Shown: positions 41,673 to 49,645 of the stretch, piece by piece
Layout of the letters: the number at the start of each line of letters is the position of its first letter
Position numbering within the stretch: position 1 is the first letter of the stretch
NCBI GenBank assembly: GCA_965279255.1
Contig: OZ257146.1
Coordinates: 3,596,001 to 3,660,000 of the forward strand
Source: CAMFLJ01 sp965279255
GTDB lineage: Bacteria; Actinomycetota; Acidimicrobiia; Acidimicrobiales; Acidimicrobilacustridaceae
Direction: 5' to 3'
DNA: 64,000 nucleotides
Made by a program: the position numbers and the translations under genes
Notes under the pieces: generated by a model
What the model was told of the DNA's origin: nothing
Database searches by the model: none
The model's input: the letters and a program-made list of their open reading frames with translations, nothing else

Positions 41673-42802
41673 CCGCGCTCACCGACCAGCTGGCTCAGGG
41701 CCTCAACTCCCCCATCTGCCTCACCTGGGAGTGGACCTACGCCTGTGACCTGCAGTGCGTCCACTGCCTCTCGAGCTCGGGTCGCCGCGACCCCCGCGAG
41801 CTCTCCACCGAGGAGATGAAGGGCATCGTCGACCAGCTCGCCGAGATGCAGGTGTTCTACGTGAACATCGGCGGCGGTGAGCCCATGCTGCGCCCCGACT
41901 TCTTCGAGATCGTCGAGTACTGCGTCGAGCGCGGCGTCGGCGTGAAGTTCTCGACCAACGGCGGCCGCATCAACGCCGAGAACGCCAGGCGCCTCGCGGC
42001 CATGGACTACGTCGACATCCAGATCTCGCTCGACGGCGTCGACGAGGAGACCAACGACGTCATCCGCGGCGAGGGCACCCACGCCCGGGTCCGCCAGGCG
42101 ATGGACCACCTCCGCGACGCGGGCTACCAGCAGTTCAAGCTGTCGGTGGTCATGACCCGCCAGAACGTCGACCAGGTCGACGCCTACGAGGCCCTGGCCG
42201 ACGAGTACGGCGCCGAGCTGCGCCTCACCCGCTTCCGCCCCTCCGGCCGAGGCGTCGACACGTGGCACGAGCTGCACCCCACCTCCGAGCAGCAGGTGCG
42301 GCTGTACCACTGGCTGCTGGCCCGGCCCCACGTGCTCACCGGCGACTCGTTCTTCCACCTCTCGGCCCTCGGTGAGCCCCTCCCGGGCCTCAACCTCTGC
42401 GGCGCCGGCCGGGTGGTGTGCCTCATCGACCCCGTCGGCGAGGTCTACGCCTGCCCGTTCGTGCTCCACGACGAGTTCAAGGCCGGCTCGGTGCGCGACG
42501 CGGGTGGCTTCGCCGCCATCTGGCGCTCGTCCGACCTGTTCACCTCGCTGCGCGAGCCGTCGAGCCCCGGCGCCTGCGGGTCGTGCGGCAGCTACGACGC
42601 CTGCGGCGGTGGCTGCATGGCCGCCAAGTTCTTCACCGGCCTGCCCCTCGACGCACCCGACCCGGAGTGCGTGTTCGGCTACGGCGAGGACGCGCTGAAC
42701 GCGCTGGAGGCCAACGGCGGCGCGGTGCGGCCCACCGTGAGCGCCGACCACTCCAAGCCGGCCGGCGTCGGCCGCAAGCGCATCCCCGTCACCATCCTCT
42801 GA
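41669..42802 (+). CDS. mftC: MftC, radical SAM mycofactocin maturase
   Basis: 377 residues. The radical SAM cluster motif is CDLQCVHC (CxxxCxxC), followed by GGGEPMLRPDFF and ISLDGVDEETND. The C-terminal SPASM region has CGAGRVVCLIDPVGEVYACPF and CGSCGSYDACGGGC with auxiliary-cluster cysteines. MftC performs oxidative decarboxylation and then C-C bond formation on the Val-Tyr end of MftA. Translationally coupled to mftB. Confidence 0.96.
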   Translation: MTALTDQLAQGLNSPICLTWEWTYACDLQCVHCLSSSGRRDPRELSTEEMKGIVDQLAEMQVFYVNIGGGEPMLRPDFFEIVEYCVERGVGVKFSTNGGRINAENARRLAAMDYVDIQISLDGVDEETNDVIRGEGTHARVRQAMDHLRDAGYQQFKLSVVMTRQNVDQVDAYEALADEYGAELRLTRFRPSGRGVDTWHELHPTSEQQVRLYHWLLARPHVLTGDSFFHLSALGEPLPGLNLCGAGRVVCLIDPVGEVYACPFVLHDEFKAGSVRDAGGFAAIWRSSDLFTSLREPSSPGACGSCGSYDACGGGCMAAKFFTGLPLDAPDPECVFGYGEDALNALEANGGAVRPTVSADHSKPAGVGRKRIPVTIL

Positions 42803-42825
42803 CGCCCGACCGTCTGCGGTCGCCT

Positions 42826-43572
42826 TCAGAGCTGGTCGAGGTACCTCGTGGTGCCCGGCACGGTCGGGATGAACGGCGCCACCAGCAGCGCGCCCTCGGG
42901 GTCGAGCCGGGTGGCCCAGTCGCCCGGTGCCCCGTCGTTCGATGTCACGGCGTTCGATGTCACAGCGTCGACGAAGCAGGCGTGCACCTCGACCTCGCGG
43001 TCGGGGTCGGACATCACCGTGCCCGGCATCGCCGGCAGCGGCTCGGGCAGGCGGATGTTGCGGAACGTGACCACCTGGTCGACGGGCCCGCCCACCAGCG
43101 ACGCTGGGTCGACCGTGCCGGCATCAGCCCACACCACGACCAGGCCCGGGTACTGGCGGTGGAGGGCCAGCTCGGCCGGCGCGGAGTCGTCGTCGCGGGC
43201 GACCACCGACACGAGGTCGTAGTACGAGGTCGACACGTGGTGGCGGTTCGGGTTCATCCGACCCATCGCCGCGAACCGGGCCGCCTCCGGGAAGCCCCAG
43301 TCGGTGTGGTCGGCGAGCTTGTCCTTCTCGATCCAGTAGAAGGTGATGAACGAGCCGTCACCGACGGGCTGGGCCACGGGCGAGTCGGCCGGGCGCCGCA
43401 GGGCCTTGAGGTCGCGGGTGGCCACCCAGCGCTGGCCGGCGAAGGCCCCGGGCCCCACCAGCACGCCGCTGAGGAAGTGGTCCTTCTCGTACCAGCGGTG
43501 GTACTCGAGGATCGTCTCGGGGTCGGGCTCGATCATGGTGATGAGCGCGTGGCCCAACTCGATGCCGGTCAT
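42826..43572 (-). CDS. Unknown protein with EthD/dimeric barrel-like N-terminus
   Basis: 248 residues. The N-terminus (GHALITMIEPDPETILEYHRWYEKDHFLSGVLVGPGAFAGQRWVA) resembles EthD-like ferredoxin-fold dimeric barrels, which often handle quinones or small aromatics. A second similar unit follows (LVVVWADAGTVDPASLVGGPVDQVVTF). A 15-bp tandem repeat at 42936-42965 encodes AVTSN twice near the C-terminus. Last gene of the mftD operon, 22 nt after the Coq4-motif gene. Confidence 0.65.
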   Translation of the reverse strand: MTGIELGHALITMIEPDPETILEYHRWYEKDHFLSGVLVGPGAFAGQRWVATRDLKALRRPADSPVAQPVGDGSFITFYWIEKDKLADHTDWGFPEAARFAAMGRMNPNRHHVSTSYYDLVSVVARDDDSAPAELALHRQYPGLVVVWADAGTVDPASLVGGPVDQVVTFRNIRLPEPLPAMPGTVMSDPDREVEVHACFVDAVTSNAVTSNDGAPGDWATRLDPEGALLVAPFIPTVPGTTRYLDQL

Positions 43573-43594
43573 CGGCCCATCATCCCCCGATCCC

Positions 43595-44617
43595 TCACCC
43601 GTCCGCGCCGGCCTCCACGACCAGGGTCGGAACCGAGGGCACCGGGTCTTCGCCCGGGAGGTGCTTGGGCCCCACGCCGTACTCCTCGCGGACCTCGACC
43701 AGGGGCCGCTCGGCCTGGGCCCAGTGGTCCATCAGCAGCGAGTCGACCGTGCAGGCCGCTCCCCGCCGGAGCGCGTCGGCCAGCTGGGCACCACCGTCGG
43801 GCACGCTCCCGAGGGTGCCCACGTGCGTCGGCCCGAGGGGGATGCTGATGGCGCCGGTCTCGTAGACGCCCATGGCCAGGAACAGCAGCGAGAACGCCAC
43901 GTCGTCGGGGGCGTTGGCCGCCATGAACGCGGTGACCTGGATCTCGCCGAGGGGCGTCGGGGGGTAGCCGCTGAGGACGTGGACCCAGTCGTGCTCCGAC
44001 GTCGCCTGCGGCACGGCGCCCTTGGCCCCTGGCAGCGGCCAGTGCTCCAGTTGGTAGAAGTCCCAGAGGGCCCGGCCCCACGAACCGGCCGGGTAGCGCT
44101 CGAGGGTGGTGAAGCGGGCGACCAGTCCGTCGTCCTCGGTGACGCCCTTCAGGGCACCGATCTGGCGCACGAGCGGGACGATCCCCCGCTCGTCCACCTC
44201 ACGGTGCAGGAGGGTGGGGAACGTGCTGTGGCGGGCGAAGTCGAACAGCATCCAGCGCCGGTGGCCCTCCACGTAGCGGCGGGTGGCGGCCAGCATCCCC
44301 TCGTCGACGTCGAGGGCCCGGGCGTACCCGCCGATGCGATCGGGGCCGGCAGGGTCCGGTGGATGCGCCATCAGCGACAGCGCCAGCATCCCGACCACCA
44401 TCTGGTGGCGCAGGCCGGGGTCGGTCACCGCGGTGGCGAGCTCGTCGGGCCCGATGGGCTCGAGCGCACCCGGGTCGACGGGCGCGGCGAACACCTGCCC
44501 GGCGATCGCGGCGACCATCGAGGCCTGGACCTCGGTGAGGCCCTCGGCTCCCGCCGCGCCGGAGCGGACGCCGCGGATGCAGGTGAGGGTCAGGTCAGGG
44601 GGAGGACGGCGGAACAT
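43595..44617 (-). CDS. Coq4-motif protein in the mycofactocin neighbourhood
   Basis: 340 residues. The centre carries HDWVH, then eleven residues, then E (HDWVHVLSGYPPTPLGE), an exact fit to the Coq4 metal-binding signature HDxxH-x11-E. Following it, IQVTAFMAANAPDDVAFSLLFLAMGVYE resembles the Coq4 helix. The N-terminal 150 residues (TEVQASMVAAIAGQVFAAPVD, DPGLRHQMVVGMLALSLM) are helical. Coq4 removes the ring C1 carboxylate in ubiquinone synthesis, yet actinobacteria make menaquinone, so the role here is open. Starts 15 nt after mftD. Confidence 0.7.
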   Translation of the reverse strand: MFRRPPPDLTLTCIRGVRSGAAGAEGLTEVQASMVAAIAGQVFAAPVDPGALEPIGPDELATAVTDPGLRHQMVVGMLALSLMAHPPDPAGPDRIGGYARALDVDEGMLAATRRYVEGHRRWMLFDFARHSTFPTLLHREVDERGIVPLVRQIGALKGVTEDDGLVARFTTLERYPAGSWGRALWDFYQLEHWPLPGAKGAVPQATSEHDWVHVLSGYPPTPLGEIQVTAFMAANAPDDVAFSLLFLAMGVYETGAISIPLGPTHVGTLGSVPDGGAQLADALRRGAACTVDSLLMDHWAQAERPLVEVREEYGVGPKHLPGEDPVPSVPTLVVEAGADG

Positions 44618-44632
44618 CTCACCGTCATCGAC

Positions 44633-45808
44633 CTACTTGTCGCCGAGGGTGAGGAAGAAGTCCTTGGGGACGACGATGTCGTCGGCCGAGAGCTCGTGGA
44701 TGCTGGCCTTGCCGAGGCCGAGCAGGCAGGCGTCGATGCCGCCGCGGATGATGTCGAGCACGTTCTCGACGCCACCCTGGCCGTTCACGGCGAGGCCCCA
44801 GAGGTAGGCCCGGCCGATCATCACGGCCTTGGCGCCGAAGGCCACGGCCTTCACCACGTCGGAGCCGCGGCGGATGCCGCCGTCGAGCACGACGTCGATC
44901 TCGTCGCCGACCGCGTCGACGATCGACGGGAGCACCCGGATCGGCGACGGCGTGCCGTCGAGGTTGTTGCCACCGTGGTTCGAGACCGAGAGGGCGGTGC
45001 AGCCGGCGTCACGGACGCGCTTGGCGTCGTCGACGCGGCACACGCCCTTGACCATGAACGGGCCGTCCCACTGCGAGCGCAGCCAGGCGATGTCGTCCCA
45101 GCTGGGAGGCGGCATCTGCATCCACTCGTAGTAGGCGCCGAAGAAGGCCGGAGGGGCCTCGCCGGGGACCGCCATGTTCGGGGTCGACAGATCGGGGATG
45201 TGGTACTGCCGGAGGTAGCTGGCGAACCACGCCGGGCGGGTCAGCGCCTGCGGGGCCAGCTTGATGGCGGTCTTGAAGTCGATCTTCTCGGGGATGAACG
45301 GGCTGCCCCAGTCACGCCCGTTGGAGAAGGTCCAGTCGAGGGTGAGGATGATGCCCTTCACGCCGGCGGCCTTGGCCCGCTCGAGGCGCTGCACCATGAC
45401 GTCGCGGCCACCCGACCAGTACATCTGGAACAGGGTGTTGGGGTTGGCCTCGACCACGGCCTCCATGGGCTTGCTGGCGAACGAGCTGAGGCCCATCGGG
45501 ACGCCCCGGTTGTTCGACGCACGGGCCACGGCGACCTCGCCGTCGGGGTGCACGGCCTGCACGCCGGTCGGGGAGATGATCACCGGCATCGAGAGGTCGA
45601 GGCCCATCACCTTGGTGTCCATCGAGCGCTCGGCGTGGAGCCCGGCCACGTGGGGGGCGAACCCCAGCTGGTCGAACGAGACCTTGTTGGCCTCCAGCGA
45701 GATGCCCTTCTCGGCCCCGCCGATGATGGCGTTGTAGACCGACGACGGCACGCGCCGCTTGGCCCGCTTCTGCGCCACCGCAACCGTCTCGAACCACGCA
45801 CCAGCCAT
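44633..45808 (-). CDS. mftD: MftD, premycofactocin synthase (FMN alpha-hydroxy-acid-oxidase family)
   Basis: 391 residues from ATG 45808 with GAGGAGG upstream. It reads as the MftD type: SVYNAIIGGAEKGISLEANKVSFDQLGF, the DMSMPVI-like DLSMPVIISPTGVQAVHPDGE, GVCRVDDAKRVRDAGCTALSVSNHGGNNLDG, VVLDGGIRRGSDVVKAVAFGAKAVMIGRAYLWGL. The active-site His and FMN phosphate site (DGGIRRGxD, GR) are present. It deaminates the 3-amino-dimethyl-pyrrolidinone product to premycofactocin. It heads a three-gene minus-strand operon facing mftABC. Confidence 0.9.
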   Translation of the reverse strand: MAGAWFETVAVAQKRAKRRVPSSVYNAIIGGAEKGISLEANKVSFDQLGFAPHVAGLHAERSMDTKVMGLDLSMPVIISPTGVQAVHPDGEVAVARASNNRGVPMGLSSFASKPMEAVVEANPNTLFQMYWSGGRDVMVQRLERAKAAGVKGIILTLDWTFSNGRDWGSPFIPEKIDFKTAIKLAPQALTRPAWFASYLRQYHIPDLSTPNMAVPGEAPPAFFGAYYEWMQMPPPSWDDIAWLRSQWDGPFMVKGVCRVDDAKRVRDAGCTALSVSNHGGNNLDGTPSPIRVLPSIVDAVGDEIDVVLDGGIRRGSDVVKAVAFGAKAVMIGRAYLWGLAVNGQGGVENVLDIIRGGIDACLLGLGKASIHELSADDIVVPKDFFLTLGDK

Positions 45809-45938
45809 CAGAGCCTCCTCGGAACGGGGGCACTCTACCGGTGGGCCCCCTGATGCCCCAAGGCGTGGGGCGATGCCGAAGGGAGGTCGAGGGGCCGACG
45901 GGTGCCAGGACCGGGCGCTCGGTAGCGTGCCGATCTCC

Positions 45939-46550
45939 ATGGCCCCTCCCTCCTCACGTCGCCTCCACGGACCTCGACAGCGTCTCCCCGGGCCGCTGGT
46001 CCTCGCCCTGGTGGTGTCGCTCCTGGTCGTGGTGGGCGCCTGGGGGCTGGTCGCGCTGACCGAGGTCGACGCCGAGCCCTCCTGTCGGGGCGCCTGGGCC
46101 GACCTGGCGCTCACGTCGCCCTCCGACATCGGCACCATCCGCCTCGACCGCTCGCAGGTCGCCAACGCCGACACGATCGTGCGCACCACCAGGGCCACCG
46201 GCCGCACCCCGCAGGCGGCCACCATCGCCCTCACCACGGCCATGCAGGAGTCGGCGCTGCTCAACCTCGACCACGGCGACGAGGCCGGGCCCGACAGCCG
46301 CGGCCTGTTCCAGCAGCGGCTCCAGTTCTACGGCGACGTCGACGTGATGGACCCCGCCTCGGCCACCCGGGCCTTCCTCGACCGGCTCGACACGGTCGAC
46401 GGCTGGCAGTCGATGCCGCCCGCCGAGGCCATCCAGTCGGTGCAGCGGGCCGCCTACCCCGAGCTGTACGCCGAGTGGGTCGGCCCGGCCCAGGGCTGGA
46501 CCGACGCCCTGTGGGCCCATGCCGAGGCCTGCCCCACCGCCGGCGCCTGA
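45939..46550 (+). CDS. Membrane-anchored lytic-transglycosylase-like protein
   Basis: 203 residues from ATG 45939. An N-terminal signal anchor (LPGPLVLALVVSLLVVVGAWGLVAL) is followed by an extracytoplasmic domain. TIALTTAMQESALLNLDHGDEAGPDSRGLFQQR resembles the transglycosylase active-site helix, with the catalytic Glu in MQES. The C-terminal helices (AEAIQSVQRAAYPELYAEWV) fit. It may cut peptidoglycan at the cell surface. It faces the sigma factor gene across a large hairpin. Confidence 0.65.
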   Translation: MAPPSSRRLHGPRQRLPGPLVLALVVSLLVVVGAWGLVALTEVDAEPSCRGAWADLALTSPSDIGTIRLDRSQVANADTIVRTTRATGRTPQAATIALTTAMQESALLNLDHGDEAGPDSRGLFQQRLQFYGDVDVMDPASATRAFLDRLDTVDGWQSMPPAEAIQSVQRAAYPELYAEWVGPAQGWTDALWAHAEACPTAGA

Positions 46551-46591
46551 CCTCACCGCTTCATCTCCGGGAACGCCCGACGAGGGCCGCT

Positions 46592-46679
46592 CGGTTCCAG
46601 CTCTCAGCGACGTCGCTGAGGACCTCGCTCTGTGGCCGAAGTTGGTGGTGACGAGCGACGTCGCTCAGACGTGGAACGG
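46592..46679. repeat. Large imperfect inverted repeat with AGCGACGTCGCT cores
   Basis: The 26-bp arms 46592-46617 and 46654-46679 match at 22 positions in inverted orientation. Each arm ends in the self-complementary AGCGACGTCGCT. It lies between convergent genes (46550 and 46709) and has no T-tract. Its placement mirrors the other intergenic hairpins, but the sequence family differs. Confidence 0.6.
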
Positions 46680-46708
46680 AACGGTGTGGGGTGCGCGGAC
46701 CGGGTCGC

Positions 46709-47878
46709 TCAACCGAGCTCGGCGATGCGGCGCTCGAGATGGCGCCGCTCGGGCAGGGAGGTCGTGCGGCGGGCCGCCTCCCGCATCTCGGCCCGGGCCC
46801 CCTCGCGGTCGCCGGCCAGCTCGAGCAGGTGTCCCCTCACCAGGTGGACGCGATGGTGGTCCTTCAGGCGGCCCTCGGCCTCGACCGCGTCGACCAGCGC
46901 AAGGCCGGCGGCCGGGCCTTCGACCATGCCGACGGCCACCGCCCGGTTGAGGGTGACCACGGGGCTCGGGTCGATCCGCTCCAGCAGCGAGTAGAGGCCC
47001 ACGATCTCGAGCCAGTCGGTGTCGTCGACGCTCGCCGCCTCGTCGTGCACCGCGGCGATGGCGGCCTGGAGCTGGAACGAGCCGACCCGCCCGAGCGGCA
47101 GCACCCCCATCAGCAGGTCGACCCCTTCGGAGACGAGGGCCCGGTCCCACAGCGAGCGATCCTGCTCGGCGAGCGGCACCAGGTCGCCGGCGGGCCCGAC
47201 CCTCGCCGCGTGCCGGGCCTCGGTGAGCACCATCAGGGCCAGCAGCCCGACCGTCTCGGCATCGTCGGGCACGACGGCGTGGAGACGACGGGCGAGCCGG
47301 ATGGCGTCGGCTGCCAGCTCGCGGCGCTCCAACCGGTCGCCGGCGCTCGCCGCGTACCCCTCGTTGAAGACCAGGTACAGCACGTGGCGGACCACGGCGA
47401 GCCTCGCCTCGCGCTCGGCGGGTGACGGCTCCTCGAACCGGCCCCCCGCCTCGACGATGCGCTGTTTGGCCCGGCTGATGCGCTGGGCCATCGTCGCCTC
47501 GGGCACGAGGAAGGCCGCCGCGATCTCCGCCGTCGTGAGGCCGCCGACGGCCCGCAGCGTGAGCGCCATCTGCGACGGGGCCGTCAACGCCGGATGGCAG
47601 CAGAGGAAGAGCAGCGCCAGCTCATCGTCGGGCTGCGGTTCCTCGTCCACCGGCGCCACCACCTCGGCGTCGGCCGGGCGCTGCACCCCGTCGAGCTCCT
47701 CACGCCGACGACGGGCGCCGGCCGCCCGGATCTCGTCGGTGAGCCGTCTCGTCGCGACCGTGACCAGCCATCCCCGAGGCCGCTCCGGCATCCCGTCGAC
47801 CGGCCACTGCCGGGCCGCGGCGAGCAGCGCCTCCTGCGCGGCGTCCTCGCAGGCGGCGAAGTCGCCGTTGCGCCGCAC
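46709..47878 (-). CDS. ECF42-type sigma factor with C-terminal TPR domain
   Basis: 389 residues from GTG 47878. Sigma region 2 (CEDAAQEALLAAARQWPVDGMPERPRGWLVTVATRRLTDEIRA), region 4 (LFLCCHPALTAPSQMALTLRAVGGLTTAEIAAAFLVPEATMAQRISRAKQRI) and a helical TPR-like C-terminus (ERIDPSPVVTLNRAVAVGMVEGPAAGLALVDAVE) identify the ECF42 group, which sits beside YCII (DGPF) genes. Family members begin with DLLRELAPQVLAALVRR; that text is present in the same frame just upstream, but no ATG, GTG or TTG codon occurs in it, so the true start is uncertain. Confidence 0.85.
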   Translation of the reverse strand: MRRNGDFAACEDAAQEALLAAARQWPVDGMPERPRGWLVTVATRRLTDEIRAAGARRRREELDGVQRPADAEVVAPVDEEPQPDDELALLFLCCHPALTAPSQMALTLRAVGGLTTAEIAAAFLVPEATMAQRISRAKQRIVEAGGRFEEPSPAEREARLAVVRHVLYLVFNEGYAASAGDRLERRELAADAIRLARRLHAVVPDDAETVGLLALMVLTEARHAARVGPAGDLVPLAEQDRSLWDRALVSEGVDLLMGVLPLGRVGSFQLQAAIAAVHDEAASVDDTDWLEIVGLYSLLERIDPSPVVTLNRAVAVGMVEGPAAGLALVDAVEAEGRLKDHHRVHLVRGHLLELAGDREGARAEMREAARRTTSLPERRHLERRIAELG

Positions 47879-47951
47879 GAGCGCGGCGAGGACCTGCGGC
47901 GCCAGCTCGCGCAGCAGGTCCTCGATGCCGGCGTCGGGCCTGGCGAAGGGG

Positions 47952-48314
47952 TCAGAGCTCGTCGGCCGTCCCTCCGTGCATGAGCGGCCAGACCTCGATC
48001 TCGGTGAGTGCCGCGGAGGGCATCTCCGCCGCGATCTCCAGCGCCCGCTCGAGGCTGTCGCAGTCGACGAGGTAGAAGCTGCCCAGGTACTCCTTGGTCT
48101 CGATGTAGGGCCCGTCGCTCACGACGCGGGTGCCGTCCGCCGCCACGCGGACGGTCTTGACGTTCACCGGCTCGGCCGTCCCGAACGCCCCGAGGAGCTC
48201 GCCGCTCTCGACCAGGGCCGTGTTGTGGGCGTCGGTCCCCTCGATGAGCGCCGGGAGGTCCTCGACCGAGGACCACGTCTCGTCGTTGCCGTAGATGCTG
48301 AGCAGGAACTTCAT
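47952..48314 (-). CDS. YCII-related (DGPF) protein, partner of the ECF42 sigma factor
   Basis: 120 residues (MKFLLSIYGNDETWSS). Family motifs are LLGAFGTAEPVNVKTVRV, VVSDGPYIETKEYLGSFYLVDCDSLERALEIAAEMP and VWPL. DGPF appears as SDGPY. These small ferredoxin-fold proteins are invariantly encoded with ECF42 sigma factors and may tune them or be their target. It is upstream of the sigma gene on the same strand, about 74 nt before the annotated sigma start. Confidence 0.88.
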   Translation of the reverse strand: MKFLLSIYGNDETWSSVEDLPALIEGTDAHNTALVESGELLGAFGTAEPVNVKTVRVAADGTRVVSDGPYIETKEYLGSFYLVDCDSLERALEIAAEMPSAALTEIEVWPLMHGGTADEL

Positions 48315-48456
48315 CGGTGGATCTCCTGTGGGTTCGTCGGCCCCGTGTGGCGCCTCTCGACCGGTGGTCGGAGCCGACGCCGGCGTCTCGACATCGTGGC
48401 GCGGGATTTCCGGGTCTGGGAGGCTGACCGCTCCACGGGGACGACCAGGGGGTCCG

Positions 48457-49623
48457 ATGGGAACGCAGGCAACCGGCTCTGACGCATCGACATCGAATGA
48501 CGCATCGAGCGCAGCCATGAACGAGCTGGCCGAGCTGATCGCGGCCATCGAGGTCGACTCGCACCACCCGCGCTGGAACTTCGTGAACCAGCAGGACCGG
48601 GCCTCGTACCGCGAGTTCGCCATGCACTCGCTGCAGCACGCCCTGCAGTTCTGGCTCGAGGCCGACCCCGCCCGGCCGTGGTTCCACCGGTGGTTCACCC
48701 CGAGCGTGAAGCTGCTCGGTGACAACCCCGACACCGTCTACTACGGCACCGTCATCGACCCCACCCGCACCTACCGGCTGCGGGGCAACACGGCCAACGC
48801 CTGCTACACGTCGTTCACCGTCGAGCTCGGCACCACCGGCGGGGCGATGAGCCGCTCGCTCGGCCACACCCTCAACGACACCGAGTTCGACATCGATGCG
48901 GCGGGCAACTTCGAGTTGATCGTCGGCCCCGACGAGCCCGCCTCCGGCCCCCGGAACTGGCTGCGCCTCGACCCCGAGGCCGGATCGATCACCACCCGCC
49001 ACTACTTCGAGTGGGAGCGCTGCGTCGCCCTCGACCCCGGCTTCGACGTGCCGCTCTCGATCGTCCCCCTCGACGACCCGGGCCCGCCCCCGGTGCCCGA
49101 CGACGAGGCGACCGCCGCCAACATCCGCCGGGCGATCACCTTCCTGCGGTCGGTGACCGTCGACTGGGGCCACACCCCGATGCCCCCGGGTGCCATCCCG
49201 TGGGTGTCGGCCGAGCCCAACGCGTTCACCAACCCCCCGGCCGACGACGGCAACCTCGCCATCGGGTACGCGGCGGCCGACAACGTCTACCGCAGCGCCC
49301 GCTGGCAGCTCGGCCCCGACGAGGCGCTGGTCATCACCGGCCGCTTCCCCCGGTGCCGCTTCGCCAACATCGTGCTGTTCAACAACCACATGCAGACGCC
49401 CAACTACGACCGGCGCCTCGTGTCGCTCAACCGGGTGCAGACCGTGAGCGAGCCCGACGGCACCTTCCGCATGGTGCTGGCCCATCGCGACCCCGGCGTG
49501 CCCAACTGGCTCGACACCCGCGGCCTGCCCCACGGCACGATGTTCTGGCGCTTCCTGCTCCCGGAGGAGGCGCTGCACGACCTCGACACCGAGGTCGTGC
49601 AGCTGAGCTCCCTGACGAGTTGA
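48457..49623 (+). CDS. DUF1214-domain protein (copy A)
   Basis: 388 residues from ATG 48457 (GGGGG ribosome site). Family features are the N-terminal helical region, TVYYGTVIDPTRTYRLRGNTANACYTSFTVE, GPRNWLRLDPEAGSITTRHYFEWE and the C-terminal ALVITGRFPRCRFANIVLFNNHMQTPNY with VPNWLDTRGLPHGTMFWRFLLP. DUF1214 proteins have no established reaction. The paralogue at 51158-52273 shares the same motifs. A substrate-binding lipoprotein lies convergent just downstream. Confidence 0.82.
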   Translation: MGTQATGSDASTSNDASSAAMNELAELIAAIEVDSHHPRWNFVNQQDRASYREFAMHSLQHALQFWLEADPARPWFHRWFTPSVKLLGDNPDTVYYGTVIDPTRTYRLRGNTANACYTSFTVELGTTGGAMSRSLGHTLNDTEFDIDAAGNFELIVGPDEPASGPRNWLRLDPEAGSITTRHYFEWERCVALDPGFDVPLSIVPLDDPGPPPVPDDEATAANIRRAITFLRSVTVDWGHTPMPPGAIPWVSAEPNAFTNPPADDGNLAIGYAAADNVYRSARWQLGPDEALVITGRFPRCRFANIVLFNNHMQTPNYDRRLVSLNRVQTVSEPDGTFRMVLAHRDPGVPNWLDTRGLPHGTMFWRFLLPEEALHDLDTEVVQLSSLTS

Positions 49624-49645
49624 GCCCCGGCCCGTGAGGGCGGGC

